A stretch of 64,000 nt of DNA, taken from contig JAFEMH010001353.1 of NCBI GenBank assembly GCA_022495995.1, forward strand, positions 248,001-312,000, written 5' to 3'. Each line of letters starts with the position of its first letter. The stretch's first letter is position 1. The translations under genes were made by a program, and so were the position numbers. Source of the stretch: Adenophora triphylla var. japonica (lineage: Eukaryota; Streptophyta; Magnoliopsida; Asterales; Campanulaceae). Under the pieces are notes generated by a model that had not been told where the DNA came from, ran no database searches, and saw nothing but the letters and a program-made list of their open reading frames with translations. Of this stretch, positions 10,677 to 20,836 are shown in pieces.

Positions 10677-11463
10677 TAGAGTTGTCAATTCGGGAATACG
10701 AGATGGAACAGGATAAAATTATGTTGTCCCACGACGGGAGCGGGACGAGATGGGACGGGACAAAACGGGACGGGACTAAAATACTCCGTCCCATCCCGTC
10801 CCATTTGCGGGACGCGGGATCCCGCGGGACCCATGCGGGATCCGTTGACTAGGAGGGATAAGTGTTGACTAGGCGTCAAGGTCACGGCTAAGGCCAAAAT
10901 CAAGCATTTTAGAACAGAAAATAGGTATCTGAAAGTGATTTCACCTTTAAGGTCCTGAAAGTGATGTAAATACAGGTATCTGAAAAATCTGTTTTTGTTA
11001 TAAATGAGCAAGTGTCTTGGGGCTTTTTGCGGTGAACGAGTCACTAGGAAGGATTGCTCACTGCTATAAGATATTGTAACAGTAGCTCGTAAGGGCTTAA
11101 TGTAAAGCTTGCAAGTATTTCTTTCCTGTTCTCTTTACCAGTCTCAACTTAGTCTCAACTTATGCTGCCTTTCTACCTTTTGACAAAGGTTCTTAACCTA
11201 AGGGTTACTTGGGATGTGATGCAACTCAGTATAATATTTTTCTTTGCGAGAGTCACTGACAGCTAACATGGCAAATAAATACAATTGTTGAAAAATCATC
11301 ATATGGCTTGAGATATGCGGGACGGGAACGGGACGGACGGGACCGCACCATGTTGTCCCGCGACGGAAACGGGATGAGACGGGAATGGGACGGGACTAAA
11401 ATACTCTGTCCCATCCCGTCCCAAATCTATTACGGGACGGGACGTCCCGACTTGACGGCTCTT
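10677..11463. mobile_element. hAT-type non-autonomous element with perfect 8-bp duplication
   Basis: Flanked by GTTATGGT at 10669-10676 and again at 11464-11471, a perfect 8-bp target duplication. The termini TAGAGTTGTCAATTCGGGA and TCCCGACTTGACGGCTCTT are imperfect inverted repeats. Both ends continue into GGGACGGGAC-type subterminal repeats. The 787-bp element encodes nothing, and its middle (about 10860-11280) is unique-looking spacer. Confidence 0.9.
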
Positions 11464-11680
11464 GTTATGGTCTTATTAATTGTTTGCAGCTTAATGCCCT
11501 GATTAAGTTTTTTTTTTTTTTTGTTAAAAATTAATGCGCTTATTGATGTGATGAGGAACCGTTTCATCTTTTTCTCATTTACTCGGAATAGCTCTTATTT
11601 TTATATATATAAAAAAAGCTCCATAATTTAAAGCTCAAAATGTAATATGTATAAAATTTTTAAAATACAACATCTAATTT
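11464..11680. other. AT-rich interior of the hAT relic
   Basis: Poly-T tract at 11509-11522 and low-complexity AT. I see no feature. Confidence 0.4.
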
Positions 11681-11850
11681 GTAAGCCCGCCAAGCCCGAG
11701 CCCGCTCAATGCCCGTTTAAAGCTAGCAAAAGCCCGTTAATTTGAGCCCGCATGAAGCCCTCTAAGTTGAGCTCTTGAAATTGAAGCCCGCAACTAAATG
11801 GGCTCATACCGGACTTTACCAAAGCCTGCGGGCTTTAGGCCCGTGCACAC

Positions 11851-12067
11851 TAAGAGACCGATGATTGTAGGGGAAAATGGGTCAGGTCGGTACAAAAAAT
11901 CCTTAGTAGTAGCCGGATTGAATCAATAAAATAGGATTAGATCATTAAAAATCGGACCGAAAAAATAGTATTGGTCTGGTCCTGGTTTCAAAATTTTATG
12001 GAACCGATTATTTGGTTTGTTCCTGATTTTGAAAAAAAATATACACGGTCCTGGATCGGAGCAGGTT

Positions 12068-12068
<1 letters not shown>
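11851..12068 (+). repeat. Duplicated block, copy 1
   Basis: Starts TAAGAGACCGATGATTG and contains ATGGGTCAGGTCGGT and GGTCTGGTCCTGGTTTC. It is nearly identical to 12415-12627, and each copy ends at a TA microsatellite. Repeated TCGG/GGTCC words resemble hAT subterminal repeats. Confidence 0.8.

Positions 12069-12127
<59 letters not shown>
12069..12127. repeat. (TA)n microsatellite
   Basis: About 29 TA units. Open frames here that read YIYIYI are artefacts. Confidence 0.95.
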
Positions 12128-12130
<3 letters not shown>

Positions 12131-12405
12131 TCCCTCCGATCCCGGTAGCAAGTTCACAGTTACTTTTTACACGCAATTTAAGAAAAAAGTTAGTGGATTA
12201 AATGTTGTGAGTATGAAAAGAGAGGTTGGAAAGAGAAAGTGGGGTAGAAAATAGTGAGTTGATTGATATTGTGAGTATAAAAGTAAAGTAGGAGAGAGAA
12301 TTAGTGGGTGGAATAGTAATTTTTTTTTGCCATTTTAGTAAGTGTGAAGTTTGTAATGGTACGTCCAATGAGAAAAGTGTGCAGCTTGTAGCGGGACAGA
12401 GTGAG
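12128..12405. mobile_element. Stowaway-type MITE inserted in the TA tract
   Basis: Ends CACTCCCTCCGATCCCGG and GCGGGACAGAGTGAG are inverted repeats with TA on both sides. The left flank is the TA microsatellite, a natural target. Confidence 0.75.
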
Positions 12406-12414
12406 TAATTATGG

Positions 12415-12623
12415 TAAGAGACCGATGATTGTAGGGGAAAATGGGTCAGGTCGGTTAAAAAATCCTTAGTAGCCGGATCGGATCAATAAAATCGGATCAG
12501 ATCATTAAAAATTGGACCCAAAAAATAGTATTGGTCTGGTCCTGGTTTCAAATTTTTATGAAACCGATTATTTGGTTTGTTCCTGATTTTGAAAAAAATA
12601 TACGTGGACCTGGACCGAAATCG

Positions 12624-12627
<4 letters not shown>
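12415..12627 (+). repeat. Duplicated block, copy 2
   Basis: Second copy of the 11851-12068 block. It is followed by (TA)n at 12627-12674, a shorter partial third copy (TTTGGTTTGTTACTCGATTT, about 12690-12743), and another (TA)n. Confidence 0.8.

Positions 12628-12674
<47 letters not shown>
12627..12674. repeat. (TA)n microsatellite
   Basis: About 24 uninterrupted TA units at the end of duplicated block 2. Confidence 0.95.
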
Positions 12675-12679
<5 letters not shown>

Positions 12680-12741
12680 GAGCAAATTATTTGGTTTGTT
12701 ACTCGATTTTGAAAAAAATATACGTGGGACCCACCGAATCG

Positions 12742-12846
<105 letters not shown>

Positions 12847-12963
12847 CTGACTTATGTTCGGAAAAAATAACCCTTATATTTCTTTTAGCTATTTAAGTTT
12901 TTTAGTTGGGCTCAAGTGGTTGAACACGGAACATTTCTTTCCTAACCGTTGATTTGTTATTGT

Positions 12964-13062
12964 AATTTGGTTCTTAAATATGTTTGCTTGTAGGCAGCCA
13001 TATACTCCCTCCGTCCCGAAATATTATTCAGCAATTTGGTTCTTAAATATGATTGCTTGTAG
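12964..13062. repeat. 30-bp direct duplication around a MITE end fragment
   Basis: AATTTGGTTCTTAAATATG plus TTGCTTGTAG occurs at 12964-12993 and 13033-13062. Between them stands ACTCCCTCCGTCCCGAAAT, one MITE end without a partner. This looks like a filler or repair scar after MITE loss. Confidence 0.55.
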
Positions 13063-13079
13063 ATTTTGTTATTGTAAAA

Positions 13080-13268
13080 AATTATTTTATATTGTAATCT
13101 GTAGAATCGATGGAACCGGACCATTAGAATCGGAACGATGAGATCAGTCCTATAATGTAATAGTCCAGTCACTGTCACCAGAATTTTTACGAACCAAAGT
13201 ATTTGGCTCGATCACGATTTTATAAAATTTTGACAAAAATCAGATCAATCCGAATAGTGAAAACCCTA
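13080..13268. repeat. hAT-like terminal remnant
   Basis: Repeats of GGAACCGGACC/GAATCGG words run to AGTGAAAACCCTA, the inverse of a TAGGGTTTTCAC hAT-type end. It may be the far end of the element to which the 11851 blocks belong (inference). Confidence 0.35.
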
Positions 13269-14259
13269 ATTTAGAGTGTGAGATGGTGGAGTAGAAAGAA
13301 TGGGAGTGGCTGAGGAACTTGGGACTTTGTCCACTAGTGTAATGTCCAGTTGAGCCATGTTTGGCTATGCTTTTCTTTTTCATTATCTCAGTGTCTAATA
13401 AGGGCAAGAAGAAGAGAAGACAAGAATGATTTGGCCCATTCATGGACTCTCTTCTACTATTGTCCCTACCATCACAATCTCGGGGTCTGTACAGTCCAAC
13501 ATAATCTGAGGGTCTGTGCTATTCAACAACATGGCAATCATCCTAGCCTACTATAACAAATACTCATACATTATGACATGCAACTAGCCTACTATAACAT
13601 GTAACTCATGTTGGGATTAATTCAGACATTTTCACCTGCTCACATCTCATCCATTGATTTTAGAATCATTCAACTGAGCTCGCCAAATTGCTATGCAATC
13701 GAACTACACCCGCCCCGAATCCCAATCGCAACATTATAATGCATATCTAGCTCACATAATAGAACTCATAACTCACACACAAACACATCAGACACTGCTC
13801 TGCACTTAACAAGGGCTATTGTCACCTTTCTCACTTACTTTCATCTCTGGTCCATGTTTCATTGGGCTTTGAACACAGTGGTAACAGTAATTGGTAAATG
13901 AGCCTAATGACCATTATGCCCATGTGCCAAAAAGAAATTCCATTTTGAGGCCTTAATTCCATGAAAGATCTGCTTTTTAACCAATGCAATTTGACAAATC
14001 TCTGCAACCCATCAGCTATACATGTCATTGAGAAGACATAATTGTAAGATTCGAGAAATATCAAATGAATTTAATCTTGCATCGAGCTTCAGAGTTCTCA
14101 GTCCTTCAAAATCCAATAACATAATTTTGCAATCCGACAAATCCTAATCAGCCAAATCCAATAACTTCTTTATTTTGGCATGACAATATAGTCAGTAAGA
14201 GGTACCCCCTCTTCCCCAAGATGAGGGTCCATTAACCAGTTATTCTTATTGAGCCCTAA
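13269..14259. other. Unassigned intergenic region
   Basis: About 1 kb of mixed composition. CTACTATAACA repeats near 13545 and 13588. Short frames on both strands show no domain or plant-gene signature. I see no gene, RNA or element ends. Confidence 0.4.
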
Positions 14260-15040
14260 TGTGTGTTAATGATGCAGGAAATCGTCCGAATCAGCTATTG
14301 AAGTCCAGCAGAGTTATGGGCTGACTTGAAACCTGCACACCACCAGAAAGTAACCGTGAACTGCGCCGGGGCTTGTCCGGCAAGGCCCTCCGGCATGAGA
14401 ATCAGCGTTTGGGCCGGAAAAGGAGGTAAATTATGGAGAGAATTTGTGGGTGTGTGTACGTGTGAATAGTAAAGAGAGCATTACCTTAGCCCTAGACACT
14501 ATTCATGTATTTATAGTGGATGAGGAGAGCTAGGGTTTCCATTTTAACCATTGGATTGATTGTGCCAACCGTTGGATTGGTTTTGTCCCCATATGTCCAC
14601 GTGCCGTCTGTGATTGCTTCGTGCAGTAAGGACACTGTTAGCTTGTCATTGATAGTGGATTGCCTATAATGGAAAGTTTCGCTGCACAATTCGGCGCCAC
14701 CGCTAGTTAGGTGGGAACATATGCAGAGTGGGCCGGTGGCGGAGCTTCGACTTAAGTCAAATAGCAAATGCATGGCTTGTTGAGCAAGCTATGTGAGCCA
14801 GAACGACACAGAGTTGTATGTCCCGGTAAGGTCGTCACTTAATGGATGAATCGACGAGCGAGTGCACGGGTGAGATGCCTCGTCATTGGATGGGCTTCGG
14901 GTCGCTCAACGGCGACGACGGCCATCTATTTGTTCGACGGGCTACGACCCAACTCTTGCGTCGATCCTTCGGGGCTTGATCCCTTAATGGGGTCTGTTGA
15001 GCCCGTTTTGTGAGGGAATGGTTTGAGCTTGGCCATCACA
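14260..15040 (-). repeat. LTR-like sequence, probably gypsy, minus orientation
   Basis: On the minus strand it begins TGTGATGGCCAAGCTCAAAC, a start typical of plant gypsy LTRs. It continues through a TATA box (CTATAAATAC at about 14507-14516) and a pyrimidine-rich leader, and ends near TTAACACACA. The matching 5-bp duplication was not found, so the inner end is uncertain. Adjacent sequence shows neither a clear primer site nor pol. It is either a solo or truncated LTR. Confidence 0.45.
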
Positions 15041-15164
15041 AATTATTCCGTTCATGTGTCAATTTAAGAAAACATAATAGAGCATATCTATAATGAAATC
15101 CATTAAAATCACTTTTGTGCAGTTATAGCCTTTTGTTTACTTGTGCTTATATTGTAGAGATTTA

Positions 15165-15421
15165 CTCCCTCCGTCCCACCCGAAAATACACAAATTTTCA
15201 TTTTGGGTGTCCCATTTAAAAAGACACAAAATGGAAACTTTTTAATACTTCTTTTACTCGTGAGACCCACTTGTCATACTCACAATATCTACTCACTATT
15301 CTCTACCCCACTTTCTCTCTCCTACCTCACTTTTAATAATCACAACACTTAATCCACTATACACTTTCCTTAATTTCCATGCAATACCAATTTTGTGCCT
15401 TTTCGAATGGGTCGGAGGGAG
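15165..15421. mobile_element. Stowaway-type MITE
   Basis: Ends CTCCCTCCGTCCCACCCGA and the inverse GGGTCGGAGGGAG, with TA at 15163-15164 and 15422-15423. The inner arms are partly complementary. Confidence 0.88.
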
Positions 15422-15523
15422 TATATGAAAATGGCTTCTTTAATTTTTATGGAAAACAAGGAGTAAGTTTTAGTGGAAACCTGTTTCTCCATAAGTTTAA
15501 AAAGCCCACTTTCATCCTTAAAA

Positions 15524-15680
15524 ATATTGAGTTTAGACCTTAAAACATTGAGTTTAGGCCTTAAAATACCTATAAAATAAAATTGTGAGTTTAGGCGTTA
15601 AACAGTGAGTTTAAGCTAGAAAATAAAATAGCGAGTTTAGACATTAAAACAGTGAGTTTAGGCTTTAAAACACCAAGTTG
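15524..15680 (+). repeat. Degenerate short tandem repeat
   Basis: Six or so copies of GAGTTTAGGCCTTAAAA-like units with variable spacing (15-35 bp). Non-coding. Confidence 0.6.
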
Positions 15681-15699
15681 ATATATTTAAAAACAAGAT

Positions 15700-16891
15700 T
15701 TTTTATAACTTATGGAGAAAGCAGATTTCCCCAAAATTTTATGAACAAGAAGTTAACACTCAATTATGGACAGGAGTAGTAACTCTATAGTTATTGCAAA
15801 CTTAGCTATAACATAACTACACCTACTATTACTGTATTTTTTTCCAACTATTTAATTCTAATCCACTATATTTGTTTCCTAAACTCTACCTTGACATGCA
15901 AGGACCAAAAACCAGCCTAAGTTATTCACCGCTTCCCCAAGAGAACAGCTGAAGCAAAACAAATGCGTGATTGGAAAAGAATTACTCTGCAAAGTTGCAT
16001 CTTTGTGCATGCCTTGAGGATTTTGGGAGGTAATTGTAGTTTTGAACTGAGCATTATGAGACCATAACAATTGCAATGTAGAATGAAACGTATCATCATC
16101 TTAAAGTAGGAGCATAATTTCCTGGGTATTCTAATGATTTAGACCTTAATTCTCTACATATAGGACAAACAATGATCATATTATGGATCTCAAATAACTG
16201 GTACCACAAAAATACTGCAAGAAAAGAAAGGGGTAAAAATAATCATGTTATGGAGATGCCTACATCTAAACTACATATTAGAATAAGATTCAAATCATCA
16301 GACATCTGTAGTGCAAAAGATTTTGATTATTCAATGGCCAGGTCTTACCTCTTGGATAGAATTGGTGTAAGTGCCCACTAGCAGCACTTCAAGAGTCTGG
16401 ATCAGCATAAGTCAAGTAATTGACTGAGCCTGGAGGGTGCTGAATTTCTCGTTCACGGATAGCATATGAGCATTATCCAACTTCAACTTGATAAGTCAAA
16501 TTATGAGGTCGCTGATTTACTTGTCTACTTTCAGTAGACCGAGAAATAGATGCTCAGATTCCTGTTCTTGTGTGGAGCTTTGATTTAAGGGTCATTCTAA
16601 TCACAAAATCTGGAATATGGCCTTTTGATACAGGAGCCAATCAGCTTCCCCAGTTTCAAAGTAAAAGCACTTTGATATTGCTTAAGAATAAAACAACTTA
16701 AATAACAACTGTGTTTATGTCACAAATTACACTCCCCAAAAATCCCTTTTCGTATGAGATCCACTGACATTGATTACTATTTTCTCACTCACAACCGCCT
16801 TCCACATCATACTCATCCATCATAAAGTAGCCTTCTTCTTTCATCAAGTCGAGGTAATCCTCCCATCATGGAATAAATTTCAACGGATTTT
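15700..16891. other. Region downstream of the PPR gene
   Basis: No gene recognised. It lies 3' of the PPR reading frame, so its right part should contain the 3' UTR and polyadenylation site. No repeat ends are visible. Confidence 0.4.
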
Positions 16892-18778
16892 TCATTTTGA
16901 AACATCTTTGGCTATAAAACTTTGCAACCCTGCAGGCGTTTCGATCCAACTACTACCAGGGATCTTCTTCAATCCAACACTATTCAACCTCTCCCTAACC
17001 TTTTCAGCTTCATCCCATCTCCCAGCTTGTGAATATAAGTTGGCCATAATAACATAGTTTCCGGTGTTTTCAGGCTCCATCTCAAACAAATGATCACAAG
17101 CATATTCTCCAACCTCAACATTGCCAGAAATAGACGCCCCATTCAGCAATGCACCCCAAACTCTGGCACTGGGCTTGATAGGCATATTATTAATAAATTC
17201 GAGTGCTTCCGACAGCTTCATAGCTCGGCTTAAAACTCCTACCATGCAAGCGTATTGTTCAACAGAGGGCTGAATGCCATATTGCGGTAGCATACAATCA
17301 AAGATTTTCCGAGCTTCATTTACCACTCCAGAATGACCACAAGCTGTCAATACAGCTGTGAATGTGACAGGATTTGGCTTTGTGCCTTTGTTAATCATGT
17401 CATAAAATAAACCAAGTGCTTCATTAACATCTCCGTGGGCAGCATATCCTGAAATCATTGCTGTCCATATGATCACACTCCTCGTATTTGATTTATCAAA
17501 AACTCTTCGGGACCCGGTAAGAAAACCCAGCTTTGAATAGGTATCAATGATGGCCGTCACCACATACATATTATCGTAGTTCCTGTTTTTTATAGCATAA
17601 GCATGTATTTCTTTCGCTTGTTTCAAATTTGATAGATGTGAAATTGCAGGAAGAATGCTAGACAATGTTACACTATTTGCCCTAAACCCAAACTCCTGCA
17701 TCTCGCGAACTAAATCTACCACCCCGCCGTACTGGTTGTTCTGAATTTGGCCTGAAATCACAGCATTCCAAGTACTAATACCAGGATTTTTCATTTCCCG
17801 GAAAAGATTCATAGCTTCGTCAACAAAACCATGCGCCATGAACCCAGATATGAGAGCACTGTATGTAATTTCGTCCCTCTGGCTCATTTCTTCAAAAAGT
17901 TGTTTAGCATAATCCAAGCTACCACATTTTGCATACAAAGTGATCAACGAGGTGAAAACTGAGAGATCAGTCTTGACATCATTCTCAATCACAAATCGAT
18001 GTACTTGCTTCCCTAAAACAAGATCATTTGACTGCGCACACGCTTGCAAAACACTAACAACCGTAACCTCATTTGGTTTTATAACCTCAAACCCCAACAT
18101 TTTCAAATACAAATCTTTACAATCTTCATAAAACCCACCTTGAGAATACCCAGCAATCATCGAATTCCACGACACTTGATCCCTCTCTGGCATCCAGTCA
18201 AACAATCTTCTAGCATGATTAATGTTACCACAACGAGAGTAGTATGTTATCAACGCATTTGAAACACTTCCATCCAAATCAAACCCATTCTTAATAATGA
18301 AACAATGAACTCTCTCTGCCGAACTCGAATCCAGAAAAACCGACGATAATGCCTTCAACAAACTTGTAACTGTGTAGCTATCTGGTTTGGCCAACGACAT
18401 TGAAGAGGATAACAAGAGAGAGGAAAATAGCTGGAGTGTGTCAAAGGGTCTGTTCTGCATAGAGTACCCAATAAGCAGAGCGTTCCAAGTGAAAGTGTTT
18501 TTGTGGGGAATTATGTCGAACACCTTGTGGGCTTCATAGAGAAGGTTGGATTTAGCGTAGAAAGTGATGAGCTTTGAGCCGAGGAAGTTGTTTGGGGTGA
18601 CATGGGTGAGTATTAGGCGAGCGTGGAGGTGTTTTGCTTCTCGGATGTGGCGGTTGTCGGTGCAGTGCTGGATAAGGCGGCCGTATGCGGTGTAGTCAAG
18701 GCGGCCAGTGGGTTTGGGAGGGTGGTGGAGAGCGGCGGAGGCAGTGGCGGGAATGTTTAAACGGTTCGTGAACCTCAT
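16892..18778 (-). CDS. Pentatricopeptide repeat protein, PLS class, E subgroup (At2g37310-like)
   Basis: An intronless 628-codon frame. Start: ATG at 18778 with an in-frame TGA directly upstream. The first about 25 residues (MRFTNRLNIPATASAALHH) are basic and Ser/Ala-rich with no acid, fitting an organellar targeting peptide, probably mitochondrial (inference). From about residue 30 to 530 it is a run of P, L and S motifs (for example VSWNSMIAGYSQGG, CGSLDYAKQLFEEM, STWNAVISG). E motifs follow (VWGALLNGASISGN, EPENTGNYVIMANLYSQAGR, KKIPGSSWIE). There is no DYW domain. Such proteins bind organellar RNA base by base and usually guide C-to-U editing with a partner deaminase. From memory, the order and wording match Arabidopsis At2g37310. 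The frame ends early at IAKDVSK: the next frame reads EKSVEIYSMMGGL, which fits the expected continuation, so a 1-base insertion in an A-run probably truncates the E2 end. It is the only conventional gene in the window. Confidence 0.92.
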   Translation of the reverse strand: MRFTNRLNIPATASAALHHPPKPTGRLDYTAYGRLIQHCTDNRHIREAKHLHARLILTHVTPNNFLGSKLITFYAKSNLLYEAHKVFDIIPHKNTFTWNALLIGYSMQNRPFDTLQLFSSLLLSSSMSLAKPDSYTVTSLLKALSSVFLDSSSAERVHCFIIKNGFDLDGSVSNALITYYSRCGNINHARRLFDWMPERDQVSWNSMIAGYSQGGFYEDCKDLYLKMLGFEVIKPNEVTVVSVLQACAQSNDLVLGKQVHRFVIENDVKTDLSVFTSLITLYAKCGSLDYAKQLFEEMSQRDEITYSALISGFMAHGFVDEAMNLFREMKNPGISTWNAVISGQIQNNQYGGVVDLVREMQEFGFRANSVTLSSILPAISHLSNLKQAKEIHAYAIKNRNYDNMYVVTAIIDTYSKLGFLTGSRRVFDKSNTRSVIIWTAMISGYAAHGDVNEALGLFYDMINKGTKPNPVTFTAVLTACGHSGVVNEARKIFDCMLPQYGIQPSVEQYACMVGVLSRAMKLSEALEFINNMPIKPSARVWGALLNGASISGNVEVGEYACDHLFEMEPENTGNYVIMANLYSQAGRWDEAEKVRERLNSVGLKKIPGSSWIETPAGLQSFIAKDVSK

Positions 18779-19054
18779 TCATTTGAATTGATGCGTTTCG
18801 AGATTGGATGAGTAATCACATAAGAATTTTGCAATGAGGCATGTTCATATGTGCTCCCTCTAAAAAAGATTTTTAATGAATAAAGGACTTTTCTAAAAAA
18901 AAAAAATATCTTTAAAAATGTGTTATTCTCTTGCTCTTTCTATATTGTGAACAGTGATTTCGTATTTTAACAATAGATGCATAAATCACTTTGTATGGAT
19001 TTTTATAGGCCAAAATTTTGAATTTGTTAATTTTTTTTTTAAGCATTGAATTTG
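18779..19054. other. Upstream region of the PPR gene
   Basis: 276 bp between the PPR start codon and a solo LTR. AT-rich with poly-A and poly-T tracts. It must hold the proximal promoter, but I see no convincing TATA box. The solo LTR sits within 0.3 kb of the start codon and points away from the gene. Confidence 0.45.
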
Positions 19055-19059
19055 TTAGT

Positions 19060-19781
19060 TGATGAGTCTGGACCTTCTGAATCGGGGCTAATACCGTTAC
19101 ACACGGTGCAACCTAGTTATACAGATTAACCAACCCAAACCTAGCTATATCCGAGTAGCGGGCTAAGCTAAGTCACCGTTGTCTCTCTATAATAGCTCAT
19201 CATGGGCTATCTTAGTCTCCGGACTCCGATCAGCTAATCTATTCGGAAAGCTCATTATCCGTCTTTTCGGCTTGCGTGTCGTACTTTTCTGACACCACCG
19301 ACAGAAATTTATCCATCGCATTTAATGTAGCACCAGACTTCTATTACGCGTGTTATGTCGCTGAACTCAATTGTCACCGTTCTTCCGACTTTCGTCCTTT
19401 CAACGATATCAACTATAATAGTAATGTCCTTTTTCCGTACACTCCTATCATAGCCCGCCACGTGACCTAAGTAAGACATACAACTAAGGTTGAGATCTCT
19501 TCAAGCATGTCTCTTTCTACACTATAAATACTTCCCTTAATCCCCTTGAATAAGGTATGTCCCATTATCTAAACCCTAAATACATACACACACATTAAGA
19601 CATTTATAGTCTTATTCTCAGTTCATATACTCCCTATAGATCTTATTTTTACATTTGAGGGCCTGAGTCGGGATCAAACCGGGCTTGATATCTAACGGTA
19701 CTTTGTTTGTGTTGTGTTATTAGTTTCAGACACTCAAAATCAGTTATCGCCAAGTGACCCAAAAAATTTATGGCGTCATCA
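19060..19781 (+). repeat. Solo LTR, gypsy-like
   Basis: 722 bp starting TGATGAGTCTGG and ending GGCGTCATCA, so the tips TGATGA and TCATCA are perfect inverted repeats. TTAGT stands immediately outside both ends (19055-19059, 19782-19786), a perfect 5-bp target duplication. A TATA box (ACTATAAATA, 19521-19530) sits in the 3' half, followed by GAGGGCCTGAGTCGGGATC, a style seen in Tat/Athila LTRs. With no internal sequence between the duplications, it is the product of LTR-LTR recombination. Confidence 0.87.
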
Positions 19782-19912
19782 TTAGTTAAGTTCTTAAATA
19801 TTTTGTTGTAATGTTTGTTGCCTATAGTAATTCAAAATCATAAACTTTTAAATATATAATGGCTCACTCTTATTCTTGGGATATTTACCAAAAACTACTT
19901 TTAAAAGATGTA

Positions 19913-20199
19913 CTCCCTCCGTCCCACGTGAATGCAAACTTATTTCTATTTTGGTCCGTCTCACGTGAATGCAAACTTCCCAAAATGGCAAAGAATATTC
20001 ACTATTCCATCCACTCATTCTCTCTCCTACTTCACTTTTACACTCACAACATTCTCTCTCCTCACTATTCCTCCCACTCATTCTCTCTCCTATTTAATTT
20101 TTCACACTCACAACATTTAACTTTTTCTCTTTCTTACATCACTTTTCCTTAATTCTCACACCCAAAAAGTTAGTCCACATTCACGTGGGACGGAGGGAG
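19913..20199. mobile_element. Stowaway-type MITE
   Basis: Near-perfect ends CTCCCTCCGTCCCACGTGAA and TTCACGTGGGACGGAGGGAG with TA on both sides. The tips are identical inverts, so it is probably young. The CACTCATTCTCTCTCCTA word is repeated inside. Confidence 0.92.
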
Positions 20200-20289
20200 T
20201 ATATTACAAAACAAAAAACTCACACAAGTTGGATATTACAAAAAAACTCTTTAAATTTTACAAAAAACTATTTTTTTTAATTTTTTTTT

Positions 20290-20600
20290 TTGCGTTTATC
20301 TGTCAAACAACTGATAAATAAATATATTTATCAGTTATAAACAACTGATAAATAAATTTATCAATGTAAAATGTATTTATCAGTTGTTTAACCAAAAAAT
20401 CAAGCAAAAATACTGTTTAAACAACTGATAAATAAATTTATCAGTTATAAACAACTGATAAATGCATTTATCATTTGTTTTAACCAAAAAGTCAAGCACA
20501 AGATACTTTTTAAAAAACTGATAAATGAATTTATAAGTTATAAACAACTGATAAATGCATTTATCAGCTGTTTTAACTGAAAAGGCAAATTTTTTTTAAA
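20290..20600. repeat. Minisatellite of self-palindromic AT-rich units
   Basis: Repeated units of AACTGATAAAT followed by ATTTATCAGTT, joined by ATAA, with spacers containing AACCAAAAARTCAAGCA. Each unit is its own reverse complement around an AT or GCAT centre, so single strands can fold into many alternative hairpins. Confidence 0.85.
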
Positions 20601-20836
20601 AGTAGTTTTTGTAATATCACATCTTATATGTTTTTTTTTTTTTTTTTGTAAATGGAACCTTTTGAAGTAATTTTTGGTAAAAACTCCTTTTAATTGATAT
20701 TGAAGAATAACATAGAAAAAAATTTAAATTATTTTAATTGCAGCAGTGTGTCCGACACTTTTTAAAGACTCTCGTTAAGTTTTTCATCCGATCAAATACC
20801 TTAATAAATTTACATTTCATTTATTTTACATTAATT

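Larger units (their letters stand above)
9364..11850. mobile_element. Probable hAT relic with GCCCGC subterminal repeats, boundaries uncertain
   Basis: Near 9366 the sequence reads GGGGTGTGCAAATTCG and then runs of GGCCCGCAAAGCCCGC. Near 11680-11850 the complementary GC-rich words return (AAGCCCGCCAAGCCCG, CCTGCGGGCTTTAGGCC), ending GTGCACAC. Inverted subterminal word clusters with GTGTGCA at the tips are typical of hAT ends. The 8 bp outside match poorly, so exact ends are not fixed. The interior holds later insertions at 9586 and 10677. Confidence 0.5.
19883..20690. mobile_element. TIR element built of palindromic repeats, with a nested MITE
   Basis: The left end TTTACCAAAAACTACTTTTA is mirrored at the right (AAGTAATTTTTGGTAAA). 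The core is a minisatellite (20290-20600). A related right half recurs at 41740-42046, so this is a dispersed family. I found no target duplication, and the superfamily is unknown. Confidence 0.6.

Noticed and set aside
9360..11865. TAATAGAG / TAAGAGAC as the target duplication of the larger hAT relic
   Set aside because: Only 6 of 8 match, and the right octamer belongs to a block that is itself duplicated at 12415. The boundaries are left open.
13831..14773. Small minus-strand frames as host genes
   Set aside because: No recognisable domain, no splice or promoter context. The right one lies inside an LTR-like sequence.
20290..20600. CRISPR-like array
   Set aside because: Repeats and spacers are both palindromic AT words of variable spacing in plant DNA. 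There are no unique spacers and no cas genes.
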